This document shows, one piece after another, positions 1-10,165 of a stretch of DNA of 24,350 nucleotides. The notes below the pieces were generated by a model. The model was not told where the DNA came from. It searched no databases and was given only the letters and a program-made list of their open reading frames with translations. Position 1 is the first letter of the stretch, and the number at the start of each line of letters is the position of its first letter. Origin of the DNA: a virus. The stretch is from IMG/VR virus record IMGVR_UViG_3300047481_000653, positions 1 through 24,350 of that record; one strand, written 5' to 3'. Both the position numbers and the translations under genes were made by a program.

Positions 1-727
1 AGCATTCGTGGGAAATGGAACCGATTTCGACGAAGGCTATGTCGCAATCGGAGTCGGTAACTATCAGATCTCTATGCCTCCGTCCCGTGCATCGGGAGAA
101 GTCTATGCATGGGAACCTTCTTTAGGTTCAAACAAAACAGGATATTTGTATTTGGAGGAGCCTCAGGGCACCTTCAAGCAGGGAGAACGACTTACCCAAG
201 TAACCCCACTCTACGGTGGATTTGTAGGTACGGGTCTCAGCGGTGTTGCAGAAATCACAGCAATCGACAGCGTCATTCGTTCGCTGACAGCACACTCGGA
301 GTGCTGCCGAAGTGGCGTTCCAACATCGACAGACGGCGGCAGCGTTTATGATCAAACGACATCGCTTGTCATGCAGTATGACGGCAACAATCAATTCGAT
401 TCGGCTTCTTTCGCAGAGGACGATTACACCCTGTTTGCATACGGAAACACGGGGTCTGCCAATGGCTATGTTATGGATTGGTCTGCGGGGGCTTCGGGCA
501 CCACAGGAGTTCTGCGCGTGACAGGAACACAGGGCAAGTTCTATGTTGGGATGACAACGCCATACTATGTTGATAGTTCGACTACAGCATCGGCGCAAGT
601 CCAACAAATCGTACACACTGGCGAACTCAAGTATCGTTCGGGAGAGATCCTATACATACAGAATATGAAGCCGATTCAACGCGGGTTTGAGCAAAAGGAA
701 GAGATCAAGATCGTTATCGACTTCTGA
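1..727 (+). CDS. gp8: Probable baseplate wedge protein, gp8-like (5' end outside window)
   Basis: The reading frame is open from base 2 to the TGA at 725-727, giving 241 visible residues; an in-frame GTG at 8 is unlikely to be the true start because the frame continues upstream. The C-terminal segment (SGEILYIQNMKPIQRGFEQ, followed by an acidic/hydrophobic end KIVIDF) resembles the end of baseplate wedge gp8-type proteins of T4-like marine phages, from memory. Known role: gp8 sits in the baseplate wedge between gp7 and gp10. Position also fits, upstream of the block that replaces T4 genes 9-12. The middle contains two copies of a beta-rich pattern (W-x-PS...L-x-L...GTF/Y..G). T4 gp8 has 334 residues, so roughly a quarter may be missing. 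Alternative: another baseplate or fibre-attachment protein. Identification is moderate; that it is a virion protein is much surer. Confidence 0.6.
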   Translation, partial: AFVGNGTDFDEGYVAIGVGNYQISMPPSRASGEVYAWEPSLGSNKTGYLYLEEPQGTFKQGERLTQVTPLYGGFVGTGLSGVAEITAIDSVIRSLTAHSECCRSGVPTSTDGGSVYDQTTSLVMQYDGNNQFDSASFAEDDYTLFAYGNTGSANGYVMDWSAGASGTTGVLRVTGTQGKFYVGMTTPYYVDSSTTASAQVQQIVHTGELKYRSGEILYIQNMKPIQRGFEQKEEIKIVIDF

Positions 728-739
728 TGAGGAAAGCAA

Positions 740-3700
740 ATGCCGTCATACGACCCTAGCCTGTTCAATGTAGACCCTTATTACGATGACTTCTCGGAGG
801 ACAAGAAGTTCCTTCGGTTGATGTTCCGTCCTGGGTATGGTGTTCAGGCAAGAGAACTCACGCAGATTCAGAGCCTTCTTCAGAACCAAATTGAGCGTTT
901 CGGCTCTCATGTGTTTGAAGAGGGAAGCATCGTACTTGACGGTCAGATCAGCGAAAATCGAGTCAAGTATGCAAAGGTTGCATTGGGTGGTTTGGAGAGT
1001 CCTAATGACTTTATCGGGTCGGTCATCAGCGCAGCGGGAAAGGCACGGGCGCGTGTTGTACATGCAGAAAGCGGACTATCAGGCAGCGCAGTAGAAAACA
1101 ACAGAAGCGTTCTGTTTTTTGAGTATATGGAAGGCGGAACTCAGTTTGCTGCGAACGATTTGATTTCGGCAACCGCAGCAAACGGAGTGGGAATCACAGC
1201 ATCGATTACAGGCCCGTCTTGCTGCTATTTGGGTGATGCGTTAGTTGCGTCTGTAGATCGCGGTGTTCGTTTTATCGAAGGCTATTTCGTCCTGAATGAT
1301 GCACAGTCGATTGGCGCATATCAACTGACAGGTTCTGTGGGAAACAAGATCCGTGATTACTCCAATCCAACAACCCGAATCGGATTCAGCGTCAACAAGT
1401 CTTTCGTTACAGCCACAGACGATACAAGTCTCAACGACCCCGCATTCGGCTTCTACAATTACGCAGCACCTGGGTCGGATCGGTTTGCAATCGATCTTGC
1501 AATCACTCAGCATGGATTCACAGCAAGCGATACAGACGCTGTCGAAAACTTCTCGCGTGTCGGTTTCGTGGAATTCATGCGCGTGGTCGAAGGAGACATC
1601 GTCAAGGTTGAGAAGTATCCTGACTATGCTGTCCTAGAAGACACTCTTGCTCGTCGTACATATGACGAATCGGGCAACTATACAGTTACTCCGTTCGAAC
1701 TCACGCTCAAAGGCCCAACAGCAAGTGGGGCAACACAGGTTCTCAAGGCAGAACTAAGTCAAGGCAAGGCTTATGTCTTTGGTTATGAGTTTGAGACTCA
1801 GGGCAAGACCAAGTTGGACATCCCGTGCGCCCGCACGACCCGCGAGGTAAATCGTGACTTTACAAGAAGCATCGGGCCTTACACAAAGGTAATGCTTTCG
1901 GGGATCACAGGATCCTTTAACAGCATCACCGATCTTGCGGCACACCCACAGGTGATCCTGTCTCGCGGCGCAAGCGGAGCGGCGATTGACAAACTCGGAA
2001 CAGCAAGAATTCGTTCATTGGATCCTTACGCTACCGATGTATTCAATTTGTCGCTCTACGACATCTATCTTTCGGGAACAGGATCGTTTGAGGACACCAC
2101 GCGAATTCACATCAAGGGGATTACAGCCCACATGTTTACCCTCACGGGAACAAGTGGATTGGAGAATGAGGGTCAAGCAAGTCTTCTTTATCAAGTGCCC
2201 GAAGGATCGGGTGTTACCGCTTTCACACAAGGCGATTATGCAATCGTTGGATATCACAAGCGGGAACAGGTCGCTCCTTCAGCGTCCTTCACATATGATT
2301 TCAATGCTTATAGCGGAATGCGTTTCCCGCTGAACGATACTGTAACTCTTCCTGATGATGATATTGTCGTGTTTGATGGGAATGGTCGTGTGTTGTCAGG
2401 AACTGCCGCCGCTGTATTACCAAACAAAGAAAAACTATCAGTAACAGTTACGAATGCGATTGCAGGATTGAATGTGTATTCATATTCGGTTCAAGAACCG
2501 ATTGATGATCTTACATCGATGACAACCTTCAAGAGAAACAAGACTCTTTTGACGGAAAGCCTCTCGCTCACGGGCGAGTGGGGATCTAGATTGACAGGCG
2601 ATGGTCGCGGATCTACATCAGATACTTTGTATCTAAACGGATACACTGATGTCATTGAAGTCCTGTCCTTGACGGGAACCAAGGGAGCAAGCAGCGGAGT
2701 GAATCTGCTTCCTTACTTCAATTTTGACAATGGGCAGCGCGATTCGTTTTACGATTGGTCGCGGCTGTATACGGTTGCAGGAACAACAGGAGTTACAGGG
2801 CCTTTCTCAGCCACGGTTAAATACTACCGCCATGATGGTGTATATGGGGCGTATACTGTCAATTCATATAGCGACTATGAGTCGATACCAACATATACAA
2901 GCAAAACTAATGGTGTGCAGTACAAGTTGCGTGACTGCATCGACTTCCGCCCTGATCGCAGCCTGAGCGGTGATACAAAGGGCACACCATGGATTCCCTC
3001 AAATTCGTCTGCCAATGACAATACATTCTCGTACATTCATTATCTTCCGCGGACAGACAAGATTGCAATCACCCGTGACCGTAACTTCACGGTGATTTCG
3101 GGTGTGCCTTCTTTGAATGCAGATATTCCATCGGAGGATCCAAATGCGATGACTTTGTACACCGTACAGGTGAATCCATACACATTCAACAGCGATGACG
3201 CATCTGTTCGTTATGTCGAGAATAAGCGTTACACGATGCGTGATATCGGAGATCTTGAGAAGCGCATCGAAGCCGTGGAATACTACACGACTCTTAGCCT
3301 TTTGGAACAGGAAGCCAAGGCAAAAAGCATCCGCGACGAAAACGGTGATGAAATGCCAAAGCGTGGTATCTTGGTCGATCAGTTCAAGGGACACGCAGTT
3401 GCTGACAATGCTGATCCGATGTTTGCTGCAAGCGTTGACTACGAGAGCAATGAACTCAGACCGCCGTTCTTCACTCGCGTATATGGATTGACCTCGCATA
3501 GCGGAAACCTGACGGGAAACACTCAGGATGGTATCTACACGCTGAACTACACACAGTCTGCTGAGATTTCTCATCTCTTGGCAAGTGAGTCCACGATCAT
3601 CAATCCGTTCAATGTGATCAATTATATGGGCACTCTCTCACTCAGCCCATCGTCGGACACTTGGTACGACGATACCAAGAAGCCGAAGGTTCGTGTCAAT

Positions 3701-5680
3701 ATTGAGGGCGAAAACGACAATTGGGAGCAGAACTCCAACTATGGATTCGGCACCCGATTCAATGATTGGGAGTCGATTTGGTTTGGCAAGCAGAACCTCA
3801 ACAGCAAGAACAGCCGTCCGAATCTGAGCAGAAACAAGTTGCTTTCTGCCAAGTCTGAGGGTCTATCGGTAAACGCGATCAATTCTTCTATTGCACCCGA
3901 AAGCATGAAGAAAATCATTGCCAACAAGACCGTTGCCCGTGATGTTCTTCCTATTGCCCGTGAGCAGAAAATTTCACTGAATGCAAAGGGATTGAAGCCA
4001 AGCACGACCTTCTATGTGTTCTGTGACGATATCAATGTCACGGCATATTGCACAGGCGGTAGCCAAGTTACCAACCAATATGGAGAGGTATCGACAAACT
4101 TCCTTTTCAATTCGATCAATCAGACCTCAGGTCAATACGAGCAGAACTTCCTCGTCGGTCGCCACAACATTCGAATCACCGATGTGTCAAACATTGACTC
4201 TGTTTCGAATTCAACGATGGCGGCTGAGGCAACCTACGCTGTAGAGGGTGCCTATGACTCGGTCGGTGAGGACAATCAACTTTCCACTCGCGTACTTGAG
4301 ACTCGTAGAAAGTCAGTCAAGTCGGAGAAGGTGGTATCAAATCTGACCGAAGTCATGACGAAGGCGGGGGAGATTCGTGGCTACTCAGATCCAATCTCTC
4401 AGACTTTCTATGTCGATCCAACGAAATATCCAAGTGGCATCTTCCTGAAGTCAGTCGATCTCTACTTCAACACGAAGGATACCCTTGGAACGATTCCTGT
4501 CACGGTACAGGTGCGTCCAACGCTCTCGGGCTACCCACATCCATCGAAAGTTCTTCCTTTCGCAACAGCAGTCAAGTATTCAGGTGACATCAATGTTGCG
4601 GATCTAATTGCTACAGGAAACCAAGATAAAACAAATTTTGCATTCTCGTCACCTGTCTACTTGTTGCCAGGGAAAGAATACGCGATCTGTGTGTCTTCCA
4701 ACTCCTCCAACTTTAGCCTCTTTACAGGAACAATCGGAAACACGATTCTCCGTTCTTCCGAAGAAGATCCGAAGATCTTGGTCAGCAAGCAGCCACTCAT
4801 GAGATCATTGTTCAAGCCGCAGAACACAGGCAAGTTGATCAAGTCGGACAATGAGACCATGGCGATCCGTTTGAATGTCTGTAAGTTTAGCGGAAGTGGC
4901 GAGTCAACATTTACAAATGCTGCTTTTGCAAGCGGGACACTCTCAATTGATGCCAATGAACTCCGTCTGAATGCTGTCGATTTCTCCCCCGAAGGTTCGA
5001 CTCTGACATATAAGACAATCTTTAATTCATCCGCAACCACATACGATCCGATGATTCCGAACAAGAACATCATTCCCGATAATGGCTATTTGAACTTCTC
5101 GACCTCTACCTCTCAGGGCGGTATCCTGACAGAACTCAGGGTGAGAATGGCAGCAAACAACGATGGTTATGCTTCCCCCGTCTTTGATGCTCAGAAGTCT
5201 AGCATGTTGACGGTAAGCAACCTTATCAACAATTCAAACGATGTCGATCCTAATAGTGTTGGATACAACGGCGAACTTGAGCCAACGAATGATGGAATTG
5301 CTCTGAATTACCAAACCAAGGCCCGATACATCAGCAAGCGCGTGACCTTGGAAAGTGGAATGGAAGCAGAAAACATCACAGTCTCGATGTCCCTTTGCAA
5401 TCCAAAGAAGGGCAATTCTTCTGCTGCCACTATCAAGGTGTTCGTGCGTCCCGTGCCCGTGAGCGAGGATGACTACGAGAATGTTGATTACATTGAGTTG
5501 ACCACCACGGATACGGGAGTATCTACATCAGACAATGATTTCCGCGAAGTGACCTTTACAAATATTGGAAACACAACGCTGCCCAAGTTCAAGTCCTTCT
5601 CAATCAAGGTAGTCATGTTTGGTATGCCAAATGGTGCTGCCATTCCGCGTGTCCGCAATCTGAGGATGATCGCAACATGA
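740..5680 (+). CDS. Large DUF4815 virion structural protein, probably baseplate/fibre-associated
   Basis: A 1646-residue protein. The N-terminus (DPYYDDFSEDKKFLRLMFRPG, then QARELTQIQSLLQNQIERFG and EEGSIVLDG) is the hallmark of DUF4815 proteins of T4-like marine phages. A second hallmark lies near residues 830-900 (RDIGDLEKRIEAVEYYTTLS ... ELRPPF). The C-terminal third starts near residue 1215 (PISQTFYVDP, then FLKSVDLYFNTKD), a segment also usual in these proteins. No signal peptide or membrane segment. The family is found in virions; its exact place is not well defined, but its location directly after the gp8-like gene, where T4 has genes 9-11, suggests baseplate periphery or fibre attachment (inference). 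The ATG at 740 has a GAGGA ribosome site at 729-733. Its stop overlaps the next start as ATGA, suggesting coupled translation. Confidence 0.85.
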   Translation: MPSYDPSLFNVDPYYDDFSEDKKFLRLMFRPGYGVQARELTQIQSLLQNQIERFGSHVFEEGSIVLDGQISENRVKYAKVALGGLESPNDFIGSVISAAGKARARVVHAESGLSGSAVENNRSVLFFEYMEGGTQFAANDLISATAANGVGITASITGPSCCYLGDALVASVDRGVRFIEGYFVLNDAQSIGAYQLTGSVGNKIRDYSNPTTRIGFSVNKSFVTATDDTSLNDPAFGFYNYAAPGSDRFAIDLAITQHGFTASDTDAVENFSRVGFVEFMRVVEGDIVKVEKYPDYAVLEDTLARRTYDESGNYTVTPFELTLKGPTASGATQVLKAELSQGKAYVFGYEFETQGKTKLDIPCARTTREVNRDFTRSIGPYTKVMLSGITGSFNSITDLAAHPQVILSRGASGAAIDKLGTARIRSLDPYATDVFNLSLYDIYLSGTGSFEDTTRIHIKGITAHMFTLTGTSGLENEGQASLLYQVPEGSGVTAFTQGDYAIVGYHKREQVAPSASFTYDFNAYSGMRFPLNDTVTLPDDDIVVFDGNGRVLSGTAAAVLPNKEKLSVTVTNAIAGLNVYSYSVQEPIDDLTSMTTFKRNKTLLTESLSLTGEWGSRLTGDGRGSTSDTLYLNGYTDVIEVLSLTGTKGASSGVNLLPYFNFDNGQRDSFYDWSRLYTVAGTTGVTGPFSATVKYYRHDGVYGAYTVNSYSDYESIPTYTSKTNGVQYKLRDCIDFRPDRSLSGDTKGTPWIPSNSSANDNTFSYIHYLPRTDKIAITRDRNFTVISGVPSLNADIPSEDPNAMTLYTVQVNPYTFNSDDASVRYVENKRYTMRDIGDLEKRIEAVEYYTTLSLLEQEAKAKSIRDENGDEMPKRGILVDQFKGHAVADNADPMFAASVDYESNELRPPFFTRVYGLTSHSGNLTGNTQDGIYTLNYTQSAEISHLLASESTIINPFNVINYMGTLSLSPSSDTWYDDTKKPKVRVNIEGENDNWEQNSNYGFGTRFNDWESIWFGKQNLNSKNSRPNLSRNKLLSAKSEGLSVNAINSSIAPESMKKIIANKTVARDVLPIAREQKISLNAKGLKPSTTFYVFCDDINVTAYCTGGSQVTNQYGEVSTNFLFNSINQTSGQYEQNFLVGRHNIRITDVSNIDSVSNSTMAAEATYAVEGAYDSVGEDNQLSTRVLETRRKSVKSEKVVSNLTEVMTKAGEIRGYSDPISQTFYVDPTKYPSGIFLKSVDLYFNTKDTLGTIPVTVQVRPTLSGYPHPSKVLPFATAVKYSGDINVADLIATGNQDKTNFAFSSPVYLLPGKEYAICVSSNSSNFSLFTGTIGNTILRSSEEDPKILVSKQPLMRSLFKPQNTGKLIKSDNETMAIRLNVCKFSGSGESTFTNAAFASGTLSIDANELRLNAVDFSPEGSTLTYKTIFNSSATTYDPMIPNKNIIPDNGYLNFSTSTSQGGILTELRVRMAANNDGYASPVFDAQKSSMLTVSNLINNSNDVDPNSVGYNGELEPTNDGIALNYQTKARYISKRVTLESGMEAENITVSMSLCNPKKGNSSAATIKVFVRPVPVSEDDYENVDYIELTTTDTGVSTSDNDFREVTFTNIGNTTLPKFKSFSIKVVMFGMPNGAAIPRVRNLRMIAT

Positions 5681-5883
5681 GCCAAGACAAGATTCCCGTT
5701 CAGAACGAGAAGATGGTGAGGGACACTCGGTCGGGTGCCCTCCTGTCTACTGATAGGGACTCTGTCAAGGCATATGAAAAGCGCAGACAGGAAGCCCGAG
5801 CACAAAAGGATCGGATAAATAGGTTGGAGCATGAGTTGTCTGAACTCAAGGGAATCATCTCTAAACTCATTGAGGAACGGTGA
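5677..5883 (+). CDS. Small coiled-coil protein, unknown function
   Basis: A 68-residue, highly charged protein. After an N-terminal stretch (KMVRDTRSGALLSTDRDSVK), residues about 30-67 are rich in Lys/Arg/Glu with heptad-spaced Leu/Ile (INRLEHELSELKGIISKLIE), a clear predicted coiled coil. The start overlaps the upstream stop as ATGA, and a GAGGA at 5662-5666 could serve as ribosome site. Comparable small proteins with an 'RD..SGALL.TD' opening followed by a coiled coil occur among structural genes of T4-like marine phages (from memory), but I know no assigned function. Its place between a baseplate-type gene and a fibre gene suggests a virion or fibre-assembly role (inference). An ATAAATA element at 5815-5821 lies inside it. 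Confidence 0.75.
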   Translation: MSQDKIPVQNEKMVRDTRSGALLSTDRDSVKAYEKRRQEARAQKDRINRLEHELSELKGIISKLIEER

Positions 5884-5890
5884 ATAGCCA

Positions 5891-8800
5891 ATGTCTTGTA
5901 CAGCAGCAGACCTGATCAACATTCAGCCACTCGTCCTGTCGGATACCTTCAATACATGGTTCGACAGAACGAACCAAATTATTCAATCGACAAGCGCGTT
6001 TAATGTCTACGAAGTTGATGTAGGCCCAACTAATGGCGGTTTGATTAAGGAAACTGGCTGCTCGGGTGGCTATTATAACGGCGTTGTCACTATCTCGGTC
6101 AATGCTGGTGCTGGTATTGGAATTGGCAAGCCTACATTCACGAACAACTATAACAAGGTAGTAATTGATGCGATTAGTCTTGAGGATCTTGGTACGGGAT
6201 CTTCGGCGAATCCCGCAGTTGATGATTATGTGATCATCAGCGACAAAAGCGATACTCGGCAAGGTGCTGAGGGCACGCCAAAAAGAACCGTCGCAAAAAG
6301 AATGTTGCCAAATGTAATTGAATTCGGCGACAATGGCAATGGTTCACTTACAATCCAAGGTAATGTTGACATCATTGGCAATCTTACAATCAGCGACGAT
6401 ATCTCGTATGTTGACTCAAACGATCTTCGAATTGAAGACAAACTGATTGAGTTGGCATATACGCGGTTCGGTCAGTTCACAGTCGCAGGAACAAGCCTTA
6501 CAGGAACATCTTTTGCTTCGGGTCTTACTTTCTTCTACAACGACACCGTAGCAAACCCGACAGCGGGAAGCGCAACCACAATTGGTACTCTTGCAAACTG
6601 GTCTGTTGCTCCTTCGGGAACAACAGGAACTATGCGTATCGGTGCCTTTAGTGAGGGCGGTGTGGATGACATCGTGGTGGGCGGTTTCATCATCGTCACA
6701 GGTGCATCACACACAAGCGCACTTGTCGTAACAGGTGGTGTTACGAATGGCACAGACTTCTATAGCGATAACCTCCTCCAACCCGCAGGACTTGATGTCA
6801 AGGGAGCCTCGGGCGACAAGTATTTTGTTTGGTGGAAGGACGCACCCGAAGGTGCAGTAGATTGGAATGGATTCTTCAGTAACACCAACCTCGGTGTAAC
6901 TGGATCGAACAACTACATCGTCTCCTCCAAGTTTGCTTCATATGGATATGGAGCAGGAACCGATGATACATTCACCTACTACGGTAATGAAGATTCTTTC
7001 ACCAAGTATCAGGTGGGCGAACAACTCAGCATGTGGCACAGCGCAACAGGTGCCGCAGGAATCACATTCGGTGTGGTTTATTCGGGAAGCACAGGGCCAG
7101 CGGTTTATCCCAATGTGCCTGTCACAAATTGGGTCAAGTGGTTCAACGCGGATCAACTTGATGGTGCCCATGCACTTACAACTGCAACCCCATGGTCTAT
7201 TCCAGTATCAATTGATGACGGCAGATTACATGAAGATTGGATTCGCGCAGATGCGATCAGAAAGCGTTTTAGTCAAACAGGGCACTCTTTCTCTGTTGGT
7301 CATGTTGTGCGATTTGATTTTGATGGAACGCTGACATTTGCTCAGGCAAATACAGTTCCAAATGCAGAAGCCATTGGCATGGTCGAAAGCGTCAATGGAA
7401 ACTCCTTCAGCGTCATCACCAAGGGATTCATCAAAGGATTGACTAATGGTGGTGGGCTGTTGGGGCTCTATCCACTTACTACAGGACAGGCATACTATCT
7501 GCATCCTGATGTTGGAGGTCGCCTTATCAGCAATCCTGATGGCGGTGCATATGAAGTTCAGGCGGGAGAAGTACGCAAGGCAATCTTCCTAGCCACAGGA
7601 TACAACTCGGGATATGTGATTAATTATACAGGGGTGATCGTGGGCGATACCCCGACCGATTTGGTTTACTTGCGTTCTGCTGCACCTATCGGAGCAGTTC
7701 AACCGTTTGCGGGAACAATCAATGAAATTCCCGATGGTTGGTTGCTGTGTGATGGATCTGTCAAGTCTCAAAACGAGTGGAATGATCTTTACTCTGCTAT
7801 CGGACACAATCACTATGCAGTTTCGACTGTATCAGATGCAGACGAAGTAACTGTAGATGGTGATACACGCGGTTTAACTGCGGGAGATGCTCTGAATTTT
7901 GTATGGGCTACAGGTAGTGCATCTGCTATTGTTGCTTCCACTAACGAGTCTGAACGAACCGTCACTCTGACTACTAGCCCGTTCACAAGTGTTCCCGAAA
8001 ACACGGAAGTCAAGATTTATGGTCGTTCTGTTGCTTCGACTGTTGGTCACTCTGTCTTCTTCCTCCCAGATCTACGCAGACGGACTGTCTTTGGTGTGTC
8101 GAATGCAAGTGGTTTGGCAGGAAGTGGAAACATCACCCCTGCGATTGGCTTGGGAACTATAAATGGCGAATCAGAAGTTGTCCTTCTTGAAAATAATATC
8201 CCACCGCACACTCATACATTAAACTCTGTTGTTCAGACTGATTCCTTTAGCACTTCTTTTGGCAGTTCGTCAAACCAAACAGGCGGATTGCAGGGAACAG
8301 GTAGTGAGCCGACACCGTTTGATATCATTCCACCAAACATTGGTATGCATTGGATCATTCGTTCGAAGAAGGGGTTTCAAGCAACAATTCTGACTGGGCA
8401 CAATCACGACAACTATTACATTCGCTACGACATCAATCATACGACTACGGGTGGTGCCGCCCGTACATTGACAGATGCTGATCGGGCACAGTTCCGTACC
8501 AATGCAAGAGTCCTTCGTAATGATGCGGACGATACCTTCCATGGCGCATTGACGGTCACAGGAACTATTCATGTTGTGGGATTGGGCGGTGGTGCTGATA
8601 ATGTTGATGCAATTGTTGGCGGGGGATTGAGTTCATCATTCATTAAAACATCATCCGCACTGATCAATGGCCCACTCACAGTAACATCAGGGCCTGTTTC
8701 AATACAAAGTAATACAACTGCTACGGTTCAGGGAAGTAGAGTGAATATTGTTGCTAGTTCAGTAAATACTGCGGCAATAGGAATAAGTGGAAATGTAAGC

Positions 8801-9004
8801 ATTACTGGAGATGTTTCTATTAGAGGACTCTCTGGAAGTCAGAACGCATTAACTGTTTCGGGAAATGCGCAGATTACTAATTTCTTGACTTTGGGAGGAT
8901 GGACTTCAGGATCAGTATCACCAAAGGCATATATTCAAACAACCATTCCAAACTCTGCTGAAGTTGCCGCTGCTCCAGTAGGAACTATTTGGTACATTGT
9001 ATAA
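5891..9004 (+). CDS. Tail fibre protein 1 with phage tail-collar domain
   Basis: A 1037-residue fibre. The N-terminal part (about 1-130) is presumed to attach to the baseplate, followed by beta-rich Gly/Thr/Ser sequence. Residues about 455-600 form a domain (HSFSVGHVV ... GMVESV ... QAYYLHPDVGG) that recurs in the second fibre. Residues about 601-825 form a tail-collar domain: it opens with QPFAGTINEIPDGWLLCDGS and closes with PPHTHT ... NIGMHWIIRSKKG, as in T4 gp12-type short fibres and many adhesins. The C-terminal 200 residues are repetitive Ser/Thr/Val-rich sequence with TVTSGPVSIQ-like strands, typical of trimeric fibre shafts. No S74 chaperone motif is seen. Role: host recognition or adsorption. 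The ATG at 5891 follows GAGGAACGG at 5872-5880. The last 350 bases become AT-richer, hinting at an exchanged tip. Confidence 0.87.
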   Translation: MSCTAADLINIQPLVLSDTFNTWFDRTNQIIQSTSAFNVYEVDVGPTNGGLIKETGCSGGYYNGVVTISVNAGAGIGIGKPTFTNNYNKVVIDAISLEDLGTGSSANPAVDDYVIISDKSDTRQGAEGTPKRTVAKRMLPNVIEFGDNGNGSLTIQGNVDIIGNLTISDDISYVDSNDLRIEDKLIELAYTRFGQFTVAGTSLTGTSFASGLTFFYNDTVANPTAGSATTIGTLANWSVAPSGTTGTMRIGAFSEGGVDDIVVGGFIIVTGASHTSALVVTGGVTNGTDFYSDNLLQPAGLDVKGASGDKYFVWWKDAPEGAVDWNGFFSNTNLGVTGSNNYIVSSKFASYGYGAGTDDTFTYYGNEDSFTKYQVGEQLSMWHSATGAAGITFGVVYSGSTGPAVYPNVPVTNWVKWFNADQLDGAHALTTATPWSIPVSIDDGRLHEDWIRADAIRKRFSQTGHSFSVGHVVRFDFDGTLTFAQANTVPNAEAIGMVESVNGNSFSVITKGFIKGLTNGGGLLGLYPLTTGQAYYLHPDVGGRLISNPDGGAYEVQAGEVRKAIFLATGYNSGYVINYTGVIVGDTPTDLVYLRSAAPIGAVQPFAGTINEIPDGWLLCDGSVKSQNEWNDLYSAIGHNHYAVSTVSDADEVTVDGDTRGLTAGDALNFVWATGSASAIVASTNESERTVTLTTSPFTSVPENTEVKIYGRSVASTVGHSVFFLPDLRRRTVFGVSNASGLAGSGNITPAIGLGTINGESEVVLLENNIPPHTHTLNSVVQTDSFSTSFGSSSNQTGGLQGTGSEPTPFDIIPPNIGMHWIIRSKKGFQATILTGHNHDNYYIRYDINHTTTGGAARTLTDADRAQFRTNARVLRNDADDTFHGALTVTGTIHVVGLGGGADNVDAIVGGGLSSSFIKTSSALINGPLTVTSGPVSIQSNTTATVQGSRVNIVASSVNTAAIGISGNVSITGDVSIRGLSGSQNALTVSGNAQITNFLTLGGWTSGSVSPKAYIQTTIPNSAEVAAAPVGTIWYIV

Positions 9005-10140
9005 TGCCTTCTACTCCTTTTAATCCATCTGGCGGTGACATCCGCATAAAAACTAGCGAAAGCAATCCAAATTCTGTTTCATTTGGAAATAGAAAAATAA
9101 GAGTAAAAAAAGAAAATGGTAATGAGCAAAACGCAACGGCTATCTTTGTGAAAGCAAGCGAAAACGCACAGCAAGCAACACAAGTATATCCAAAAGTAGA
9201 AATTTGGACTGTTGGAAATGATTTAGGTAGTGCTAACCATGGCGATATTAATGTCGATAATGCTGGAGATGAAGGACCTATGCATTTACGCGGTGCCTTT
9301 ATAGATGAGGCGGGAAACAGGAAATTTATTACACCAGACTTTAGAGGATCTATTTCTATTGCAAGAGGACTGCCTTACAATATAATAAATTCGAATCCTT
9401 CACTAGAAGCAAGAAGAACACTTTTTGGCGCGCACCCCTTTCTTTTCGCGTTCCGTGCTGAGGTTGATACGGGAGGAGGTACAGGCCGCGGGGGTTGGAC
9501 TTATAATTTTGTAAAAGGCCTTCCAGCCGAACTGAACCCCTTGTTTTATTCCAAAGTCATTGCCAGTAAAAGCCAGGCCACTAGCATTATTCAAATTGGC
9601 GGTCATGGTAATGCAGGCGGCGGCAGCAATTGCGGGCCGAACAATGGAAATACGCATCCTGATGATCATATTCATCATGTTGGTTTTTATAGAAGCGGCG
9701 AATGCAGAAAACCATCGGCTTTGGATACACGAGAATTTTTAAATCCCAACACTGGCGAAATCGAAAAATACTATACTCCCCCTATCTCGTCTAGCATCAC
9801 AGGCATCAATCATTCATATTCAGATTTGGTAATAGCAGGAGTTAATTATGGGAAAGTCAGAAAGTGGAATTTTGTTGGTAACGCGACAACAACAGGAGGG
9901 GGAATTTCTTGGAAGCAAAATGATCCAGCGTTTGACACAATAAGTCATTTACAAATTAGATGGAGTAATGGTGGTGGAGGCAACCAAGACACTTACGGGT
10001 TTTGGAGAAAGATTGACAATTACCAACCACAGTATTCTAATTTGGCAAACGACTGTAAATATGCGGTTACAGAACCAGGAAATGGTTCAGGTTTCTCTTA
10101 TCTTTCAGATATAAGACTAGTTGTTGAGTATACAGGATAA
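9004..10140 (+). CDS. Gly/His-rich protein of unknown function, possible fibre-tip adhesin
   Basis: A 378-residue protein. I place the start at ATG 9004, which overlaps the stop of fibre 1 by one base (TAATG); the frame extends upstream to a GTG at 8989 inside the fibre gene, which I consider less likely. I do not recognise a family. Visible features are Gly-rich loops (GGGTGRGGW; GGHGNAGGGSN from residue 199; NGGGGNQDTYG) and a histidine cluster at residues 218-225 (HPDDHIHH), otherwise Asn/Ser-rich beta-type sequence. Being directly behind a long fibre gene and having Gly-rich loops recalls gp38-type receptor-binding adhesins of T2-like phages, but this is only an analogy. No membrane segment or signal peptide. 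Base composition is clearly more AT-rich than the neighbours (15 G+C of 60 at 9061-9120), suggesting separate acquisition. Confidence 0.75.
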   Translation: MPSTPFNPSGGDIRIKTSESNPNSVSFGNRKIRVKKENGNEQNATAIFVKASENAQQATQVYPKVEIWTVGNDLGSANHGDINVDNAGDEGPMHLRGAFIDEAGNRKFITPDFRGSISIARGLPYNIINSNPSLEARRTLFGAHPFLFAFRAEVDTGGGTGRGGWTYNFVKGLPAELNPLFYSKVIASKSQATSIIQIGGHGNAGGGSNCGPNNGNTHPDDHIHHVGFYRSGECRKPSALDTREFLNPNTGEIEKYYTPPISSSITGINHSYSDLVIAGVNYGKVRKWNFVGNATTTGGGISWKQNDPAFDTISHLQIRWSNGGGGNQDTYGFWRKIDNYQPQYSNLANDCKYAVTEPGNGSGFSYLSDIRLVVEYTG

Positions 10141-10165
10141 TTTTCTATCTCATAAAAAAACTAAG

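Noticed and set aside
5815-5821. ATAAATA upstream of fibre 1 as a late promoter
   Set aside because: It matches the motif but lies within the small coiled-coil gene, 70 bases from the fibre start, unlike the intergenic copies. Possible, but not supported enough to list.
8989-9003. GTG 8989 as start of the 378-residue gene
   Set aside because: It has no ribosome site and would overlap fibre 1 by 16 bases; the TAATG at 9002-9006 is a better coupled start.
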